Of a stretch of 15,120 nucleotides of DNA, positions 14,417-15,120 are shown in pieces. Made by a program: the position numbers and the translations under genes. Position 1 is the first letter of the stretch. Each line of letters starts with the position of its first letter. This stretch comes from CAZUHK01 sp964620345 (GTDB taxonomy: Bacteria > Planctomycetota > Phycisphaerae > Phycisphaerales > Zrk34), in the NCBI GenBank assembly GCA_964620345.1, contig CAZUHK010000060.1, positions 1-15,120 of the forward strand, read 5' to 3'. Below the pieces are notes generated by a model. The model searched no databases. It worked only from the letters and a program-made list of their open reading frames with translations, and was not told the origin of the DNA.

Positions 14417-14448
14417 TGCCCGCGCCGCGTGCCACCACCGCGCGGGCA
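14417..14448 (-). other. GC-rich stem in the dnaK leader
   Basis: TGCCCGCG (14417-14424) and CGCGGGCA (14441-14448) form a perfect 8-bp stem with a 16-nt loop, about 60 nt before the dnaK start in the predicted 5' leader. Its role is unknown; it does not cover the ribosome binding site. Confidence 0.35.
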
Positions 14449-14508
14449 AACCTTGCTACCGAATGCGGCATCAAGGCCGATGCCAGGCGTTGGAATACTA
14501 AATCGCGG

Positions 14509-14514
14509 GTTATA
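14509..14514 (-). promoter_or_regulatory. Candidate -10 box for dnaK
   Basis: TATAAC on the minus strand, five of six matches to the sigma-70 -10, in the only AT-rich patch upstream of dnaK. No convincing -35 at 17 bp and no clear heat-shock sigma-32 element were found. It would give a leader of about 145 nt. Confidence 0.3.
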
Positions 14515-14595
14515 AGCATTTTACATCATCACCACCCGCATCGGGTCTGCCATCGGCCGATCCGAGGGGCCGGAGCCCTGCCATTGTGACACCGC

Positions 14596-14622
14596 AAGGC
14601 CCCGCCGCAGGCGCGGGGACTT
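14596..14622. other. Hairpin between dnaK and the antitoxin promoter
   Basis: CCCCGC (14600-14605) pairs with GCGGGG (14613-14618), extended past a G/A mismatch by AAG/CTT; the loop is 7 nt. No T-run follows on either side. Its right end touches the -35 box of the antitoxin promoter, so it may insulate or be incidental. Confidence 0.35.
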
Positions 14623-14649
14623 GAATCGCCCGGGCCGAGGGACGATAAT
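14621..14649 (+). promoter_or_regulatory. Sigma-70-type promoter of the toxin-antitoxin operon
   Basis: TTGAAT (14621-14626), exactly 17 bp, then GATAAT (14644-14649): four and five of six consensus matches. Transcription would start near 14656, inside the palindrome that follows. Confidence 0.65.
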
Positions 14650-14666
14650 GAATTCGTTACGAATTC
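14650..14666. promoter_or_regulatory. Operator-like perfect palindrome
   Basis: GAATTCG-TTA-CGAATTC is a perfect inverted repeat with 7-bp arms and a 3-bp centre, starting right after the -10 box and covering the expected transcription start. This is the place and form expected of the site where a Phd/YefM antitoxin, alone or with toxin, represses its own operon. Confidence 0.7.
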
Positions 14667-14684
14667 CTATCGGAGCATACCGCT

Positions 14685-14978
14685 ATGATTCGCGCCCAGG
14701 ACATCGGCTCGCTGACCGACTTCCGCCAGCACGCCGCCGAACGCCTCGACGAGCTGGCCAAGACCGGCGGGGTGCGCGTGCTCACCGTCAACGGTCAGGC
14801 CCGGGGCGTGGTGATGTCGCCGCAGGTGTACGACCAACTCGCCGCAGAAGCGTGGCAGGACGAGGTCACGCGCAAGATTCGCGAAGGCATGGCCGAGATC
14901 GAGGCGGGCAAAGGCATCGACGCGCACCAAGCCATGCGCGAGCTTGCCGACGAGTTCGGCATTAAACTGCCCGAATGA
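14685..14978 (+). CDS. Phd/YefM-type antitoxin
   Basis: 97 residues. The N-terminal half matches the Phd/YefM DNA-binding fold: an IGSLTDFRQHAAERLDEL opening, a VRVLTVNGQARGVVMSP strand-turn-strand, then VYDQLAAEAW. The C-terminal half (about 55-97) is charged and helical, as expected for the part that wraps the toxin. GGAG (14672-14675) is 9 nt from the ATG. Its stop overlaps the toxin start as ATGA. The promoter and a perfect palindrome lie directly upstream, consistent with autoregulation. Stability module or phage-defence cassette by family analogy; specificity not determinable here. Confidence 0.88.
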   Translation: MIRAQDIGSLTDFRQHAAERLDELAKTGGVRVLTVNGQARGVVMSPQVYDQLAAEAWQDEVTRKIREGMAEIEAGKGIDAHQAMRELADEFGIKLPE

Positions 14979-15120
14979 ACTACCGGGTGCAATACGCCCC
15001 TTCGTTCCGCGATGATCTGCGGCAGTTGCTTGTTTATCTGCGCGAGCAAAGGGTTGATGACCAGACTGGTAACCGTTCACGCCAATCGGGGGACGGGTTG
15101 GCCGGCGGTGTGGTGGGTGA
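14975..15120 (+). pseudogene. RelE/ParE-type toxin, 5' part, probably interrupted
   Basis: Starts at ATG 14975, overlapping the antitoxin stop (ATGA). The first 32 residues read MNYRVQYAPSFRDDLRQLLV followed by YLREQRVDDQT, the normal RelE/ParE opening (strand, then a DDLxxL helix). From about 15069 the frame turns into a Gly/Arg/Ser-rich string (GNRSRQSGDGLAGG) that does not resemble the family's second helix and beta-sheet. The change coincides with a GTAA that could be the end of an insertion sequence. Whether this is a broken toxin, a frameshift, or only a variant cannot be settled because the window ends at 15120. Confidence 0.6.
15069..15120. mobile_element. Possible left end of an IS66-family insertion sequence (partial)
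   Basis: The block starting GTAACCGTTCACG begins exactly where the toxin reading frame loses family resemblance. IS66-family elements have terminal repeats starting GTAA and make 8-bp target duplications; that would make CCAGACTG (15061-15068) the target copy. Only 52 bp are visible and no transposase is in view, so this rests on one terminal tetranucleotide, resemblance from memory, and context. Confidence 0.3.

Larger units (their letters stand above)
14358..14684. other. Divergent control region between dnaK and the antitoxin gene
   Basis: This 327-bp gap holds the dnaK leader (with a GC hairpin at 14417-14448 and an AT-rich promoter-like patch near 14509-14530), a hairpin at 14596-14622, and the promoter and operator of the toxin-antitoxin cassette. 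The open frame that extends dnaK upstream to 14519 looks non-coding. Confidence 0.6.

Noticed and set aside
13488..14501. Plus-strand open frame of 337 codons opposite dnaK
   Set aside because: Valine-, glycine- and leucine-rich shadow of dnaK codons; known artefact of antisense frames in GC-rich dnaK genes.
14358..14684. CIRCE operator or sigma-32 promoter upstream of dnaK
   Set aside because: Searched for TTAGCACTC/GAGTGCTAA and CTTGAA/CCCCAT-type elements; none found in a sensible position on the minus strand.

Overview
The window is strongly GC-rich bacterial chromosome with mostly housekeeping and cell-envelope genes and few accessory ones. Several traits point to a member of the Planctomycetota, possibly the Phycisphaerae. 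These are the high GC, the phase-locked heptameric repeats that run into the N-termini of lipoproteins (giving strings like FDLRFSILD and RIADRGSRK), the small lipoprotein families, and the DUF2752 protein. The assignment is an inference from style; no 16S or marker tree is available.

Layout. From 80 to 7226 everything reads leftwards (minus strand). In transcription order: a DUF2752 membrane protein and two paralogous lipoproteins, joined by two ATGA stop/start overlaps (7226 to 5390); a short protein resembling half of a GT-B glycosyltransferase (5255-4818); a 99-residue unknown coupled to a PQQ-type beta-propeller lipoprotein (4679-3271); purH (3137-1551); and a membrane-anchored FHA-domain protein (1354-80). 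At 7368-7827 a two-gene DUF4160/DUF2442 cassette reads rightwards. It is followed by hemB (minus, 8845-7829), divergent from a fused MFS transporter/acyltransferase (plus, 8932-10911) and a long-chain polyprenyl diphosphate synthase (plus, 11005-11997). A 0.4-kb convergent gap holds a strong bidirectional terminator before dnaK (minus, 14357-12411). The right end is a Phd/YefM-type antitoxin (14685-14978) with a clear promoter and a perfect operator-like palindrome, and the start of a RelE/ParE-type toxin that seems to be interrupted near 15069 by sequence resembling the end of an IS66-family element.

How the genes work together. purH (purine), hemB (tetrapyrrole), the prenyl synthase (quinone side chain) and dnaK are independent core functions. 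The DUF2752 and twin-lipoprotein operon, the 99-aa/beta-propeller pair, the FHA protein and the MFS-acyltransferase fusion all belong to the envelope. The DUF4160/DUF2442 and antitoxin/toxin pairs are small accessory cassettes. The most unusual structural signal is the set of five blocks of 7-bp tandem repeats between 4.7 and 6.75 kb, two of which lie inside coding sequence at the starts of the twin lipoproteins. Several genes without a visible ribosome binding site have a TANNNT-like hexamer 6-12 bp before the start codon, which suggests leaderless or near-leaderless transcripts.
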